Source: Candidatus Liberibacter solanacearum CLso-ZC1 (GTDB lineage: Bacteria; Pseudomonadota; Alphaproteobacteria; Rhizobiales; Rhizobiaceae). Taken from it: a stretch of DNA of 64,000 nt. The stretch is taken from positions 496,001-560,000 of the forward strand of contig NC_014774.1 of assembly GCF_000183665.1 (NCBI RefSeq), read 5' to 3'. Every line of letters begins with the position of its first letter. Positions within the stretch are counted from its first letter, which is position 1. Both the position numbers and the translations under genes were made by a program. The notes beneath the pieces were generated by a model. The model had not been told where the DNA came from. It did not search any database and saw only the letters and a list, made by a program, of their open reading frames with translations. Positions 61,508-64,000 of the stretch are shown here, in pieces.

Positions 61508-61584
61508 TTTATTACAACGTAACACTTATTTGTAAAGCATATGATTTAATTTCGTCAACTTATTTATGATTTTTATATTTAATT

Positions 61585-61947
61585 TTATACGGCAAGCAAT
61601 CTATTTACTTCATTCACAAGATCTCGTAGATGAAAGGGTTTGGAAAGAACTTTTGCATTTTTAGGGGCATTCGAATCAGGATTTAAGGAAACAGCAGCAA
61701 AACCCGTAATAAACATTACTTTTAAATCTGGATCTAATTCTGTTGCTTTGCGTGCTAGTTCAATGCCATCCATTTCTGGCATAACGATATCTGTTAGGAG
61801 TAGCGAAAAAGGTTCTTCACGAATTTTATCGTATGCACTAGCTCCATTATTGCAGGATATGACTTCGTATCCAGCATTTCCTAAAGCTTTTATTAAAAAA
61901 CGACGCATATCATTATCATCTTCGGCAAGCAAAATTTTTTGATTCAT
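61585..61947 (-). CDS. cpdR: Response regulator CpdR
   Basis: 120 aa, single receiver domain without output domain. Acidic pocket D10-D11, phospho-acceptor D53 in LLLTDIVMPEMDG, T81 and K103 (VLSKPF). Near identical to rhizobial/Caulobacter CpdR, which when unphosphorylated brings ClpXP to substrates such as CtrA; CckA-ChpT set its state. Suggests that the cell-cycle phosphorelay is retained. A palindrome lies about 100 bp upstream. Confidence 0.93.
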   Translation of the reverse strand: MNQKILLAEDDNDMRRFLIKALGNAGYEVISCNNGASAYDKIREEPFSLLLTDIVMPEMDGIELARKATELDPDLKVMFITGFAAVSLNPDSNAPKNAKVLSKPFHLRDLVNEVNRLLAV

Positions 61948-62043
61948 TGCGTGGAGCCACTATTTTTAGACACTAGTTTGAGCTTAGTAGTTATTATGGA
62001 CATTATAATTTTCCTAGATGAGAATATCAATGTATACGGAAAA

Positions 62044-62061
62044 AATATCAATTTTGATATT
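62044..62061. promoter_or_regulatory. Palindrome upstream of cpdR
   Basis: AATATCAA-TT-TTGATATT: perfect 8-bp arms and a 2-bp centre, about 97 bp upstream of the cpdR start. Same build as the gltA palindrome. Confidence 0.3.
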
Positions 62062-62199
62062 ATCCTCTTTGCATACGATAGGTAATATATACATGGATAT
62101 TTTATTACTAGATGTTACGCATAATTCACTTCGTACCTTTAACAGTTTTACTTTTTTATGGTAAAGGGGTGATTTTGCTATATGTTTAGGGGAAAATAA

Positions 62200-62415
62200 T
62201 TGAGAAATAGATTGTTTTTCTTCAACAGATATATCTCCTTAATAATGTATTTTCCTATAGTGGAAAAAGAAAATATGCATCTATATAATTCTTATTTTTT
62301 ATTTCTTATCTTTTATCAACTCTATTTAGTAATGATCTTTATAGATCCTTTTGTCAATCAAATCACTCATGCTTGTATGATGTGTACAAGAATTATGATT
62401 ATCAAAATTATATAA
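62200..62415 (+). CDS. Doubtful small hydrophobic protein
   Basis: 71 codons from TTG, with AGGGGAAAA about 7 nt upstream. Two hydrophobic stretches (about 8-20 and 31-49). I recognise no family, and the composition is what AT-rich DNA gives by chance. Only the ribosome-binding site speaks for it. Confidence 0.2.
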   Translation: MRNRLFFFNRYISLIMYFPIVEKENMHLYNSYFLFLIFYQLYLVMIFIDPFVNQITHACMMCTRIMIIKII

Positions 62416-62597
62416 TTTATATTCTTATATATAAATTGTTGATGTCCATAGTGCCAATTGTATAATTCTATACATGAGATGAGTAGTCTATTCATTCTGC
62501 AAGTACTATCATTTGGTTTTCTATTATAGTTTTTTTGGATTCAATAATCTATAAATTTTCCTTAATAAAAAGGATGATGTAATAGAAAAAATTTCTC

Positions 62598-62609
62598 CTC
62601 CTCGAGGAG
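62598..62609. promoter_or_regulatory. GC-richer palindrome upstream of peroxiredoxin
   Basis: CTCCTCGAGGAG, a perfect 12-bp palindrome standing out from AT-rich surroundings, 124 bp before the peroxiredoxin start. Role unknown. Confidence 0.2.
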
Positions 62610-62732
62610 ATTATCATTAATAATTTATGAAAATATGTGGTTAAATTATTCTTCCTATTGCATACTTTATCTTTTTGATTTACTATCATATAGTGCTTTA
62701 TTAATCTATTAGTTTATGGATTTTGATAAGAA

Positions 62733-63263
62733 ATGATCGATTTTAAGATACCTCATGTAATTTTTCGTACACGTGTCAAAAAAACAGCGTTGGATGGTTC
62801 TAGCTCTTTTGAATGGAAAGATGTGAGTACGGAAGAGTTGTTTTCTAAGAAAAAGGTATTTCTTTGTGCTCTTCCAGGTGCTTTTACCCCCACTTGTTCA
62901 AATAGTCAGCTTCCTGGTTTTGAAAAAATCTATGACGATTTGATTTCCGAAGGAATCGAAGATGTCTATTGTCTTTCGGTCAATGATTCTTTTGTCATGA
63001 ATGCTTGGGGAAAAAGTTTAGGCATTAAGAATGTTAAATTATTACCTGATGGTTCAGGTGAGTTTACGCGTAAAATGGGAATGCTTGTCTATAAAGATAA
63101 CTTGGGGTTTGGTGTACGTTCTTGGCGTTATGGCGCTTTGATTGATGACATGATCATTCAACATTGGTTTATAGAAAAAGGATTCTCTGATAATTGCCCT
63201 ACAGATCCTTATGAAATTTCTTCTCCAGAAAATGTTCTGAAATTTATTCGAGCAAGTAAGTAG
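62733..63263 (+). CDS. Peroxiredoxin, Prx5-type
   Basis: 176 aa thiol peroxidase (AhpE/Prx5, redoxin domain). Peroxidatic Cys55 in PGAFTPTCSNSQLPG, with Thr52 and Arg131 (GVRSWRYG) completing the active site. Further cysteines are C45, C80 and C155 (SDNCPTDPY); C155 might serve as the resolving residue. Reduces H2O2 and organic peroxides, useful against host oxidative bursts. Monocistronic between cpdR and tRNA-Leu. No clear ribosome-binding site. Confidence 0.92.
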   Translation: MIDFKIPHVIFRTRVKKTALDGSSSFEWKDVSTEELFSKKKVFLCALPGAFTPTCSNSQLPGFEKIYDDLISEGIEDVYCLSVNDSFVMNAWGKSLGIKNVKLLPDGSGEFTRKMGMLVYKDNLGFGVRSWRYGALIDDMIIQHWFIEKGFSDNCPTDPYEISSPENVLKFIRASK

Positions 63264-63576
63264 TTATTGATTTTTCATAAAATGATCGGATAATCTGGAG
63301 TACTATCGGTTTGGTAAGTAGACGATGATGATGCGATAGTATCTTTAGCTTAGCAACATCTTTCACTATGTGTGTATCAAAATTAATGAGAATAAATTTT
63401 AAATTTTTATTTATTGTTCTAAAGGAAATGAGAGCAATAGATAGAAATAACATCGTCTATATCTAAGACAGTATATCATAAAATATTCTCGCATACAGTA
63501 AGATATAAAATGAAAATATCGTATTTTAAAAAATAAGTATGGATGTCAAAATAGCAAACGATATTTGATATTTTCA
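63264..63576. other. Gap after the peroxiredoxin gene
   Basis: About 310 bp AT-rich DNA. I see no gene, RNA or clear terminator. Confidence 0.4.
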
Positions 63577-63661
63577 TGGTGCCCAGAAGAGGACTTGAAC
63601 CTCCAAGCCTTGCGGCACAGATACCTGAAACCTGCGCGTATACCAATTCCGCCACCTGGGC
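63577..63661 (-). tRNA. tRNA-Leu (CAG)
   Basis: 85 nt class II tRNA with long variable arm. Acceptor GCCCAGG/TCTGGGC (one G-T pair), anticodon stem CAGGT/ATCTG with loop TTCAGGT (anticodon CAG), T-arm GGAGGTTCAAGTCCTC, discriminator A, encoded CCA. Confidence 0.95.
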
Positions 63662-64000
63662 TTTTTTGTATTTTGAATTTTATTTCTCTATTGTCAATTA
63701 TTTTTGATATAATATTCTAAAAAATTCTTAGTTTAATAAAAAAAGTAACAATGCACATAATGAAGAGAGTGTTTTTTAGTATTTTAAATATTATTAGATT
63801 CATTACCATTGATTACCATTGCCTAAATGTCTTTTTTTATTTTGCTAATTTTTGGAAAGAAATAAGTTTTAGCATACATAATTTTTTAGTTAGTATACAA
63901 ACTATCATAATAGTAAGCATCTTGCTTTTTCTATATGCTGCCAATTAATTTCGATAGAATTTGGGTTATAAACCTGAATAATTTTTATAATGTATAAAAG
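63662..64000. other. Window end without a supported gene
   Basis: AT-rich. A 65-codon plus-strand frame at 63751 is hydrophobic, lacks a ribosome-binding site and matches nothing known. A small direct repeat ATTACCATTG occurs near 63804 and 63814. Confidence 0.35.

Larger units (their letters stand above)
61948..62732. other. Long gap cpdR to peroxiredoxin
   Basis: 785 bp, AT-rich. Contents: palindrome 62044-62061, a doubtful 71-codon frame 62200-62415, and CTCCTCGAGGAG at 62598-62609. Should include cpdR and peroxiredoxin promoters. Confidence 0.45.

Noticed and set aside
63751..63948. 65-codon hydrophobic frame at the window end
   Set aside because: No ribosome-binding site, low-complexity composition and no recognisable family.

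Overview
The window is an AT-rich stretch of a reduced alphaproteobacterial chromosome. Gene content and order are those of the Rhizobiales, but gaps are long and several loci that rhizobia carry are missing or decayed. A phloem-limited Liberibacter, most likely 'Candidatus Liberibacter asiaticus', fits best. The pointers are a rhizobial-type LdtR/LdtP pair, a Rickettsia/Chlamydia-type ATP/ADP translocase, rhizobial operon order throughout, and strong AT bias. The species call is recognition and inference; no database was searched.

Layout. 1-1.3 kb: the start of serS on the minus strand and an apparently decayed scpB-tatA-tatB block. 1.6-11.5 kb (minus): kdsA, eno, a DivIC-like septum protein, pyruvate dehydrogenase pdhA-pdhB-pdhC-lpd, lipA and a COQ10/RatA-like gene. 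This is one metabolic block that makes the lipoyl cofactor and the complex that uses it. 11.7-20 kb: lexA, a comEC split into two reading frames, gltA, parC, hemB. 20.2-22.3 kb: ldtR and its target ldtP. 22.4-26.4 kb (plus): glyA-ribD-ribE-ribH-nusB, then queF and a CDF cation exporter on the minus strand. 28.7-31.6 kb: the choXWV choline ABC importer. 31.7-40.8 kb (minus): rpsF-rpsR-rplI-dnaB-alr-radA-cvpA-purF-SDR, a conserved rhizobial order. 41.3-45.2 kb: galE and secA (minus). 45.5-49.6 kb (plus): argJ, a Nudix hydrolase, a small membrane protein and the nucleotide translocase. 49.9-52.8 kb: a methyltransferase and lepA (minus). 53.1-58.1 kb (plus): infC (AUU start)-rpmI-rplT-pheS-pheT. 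58.3-64 kb: a 77-bp tandem repeat, a porin, tRNA-Gln, rlmE, tRNA-Val, cpdR, a Prx5-type peroxiredoxin and tRNA-Leu.

Most of the window is core housekeeping. I see no phage, insertion sequence, CRISPR array or defence island, and I found no credible undescribed multi-gene system. The strongest unusual signal is in LexA: the residue after the self-cleavage point is Glu instead of the near-invariant Gly. This mirrors the non-inducible lexA3 (G85D) change of E. coli, so the SOS repressor may be uncleavable. Other points of interest are the scpB/tat decay, the comEC split, several short tandem duplications in intergenic DNA, an AT dinucleotide run next to the purF ribosome-binding site, and three similarly built palindromes upstream of gltA, ldtR and cpdR.
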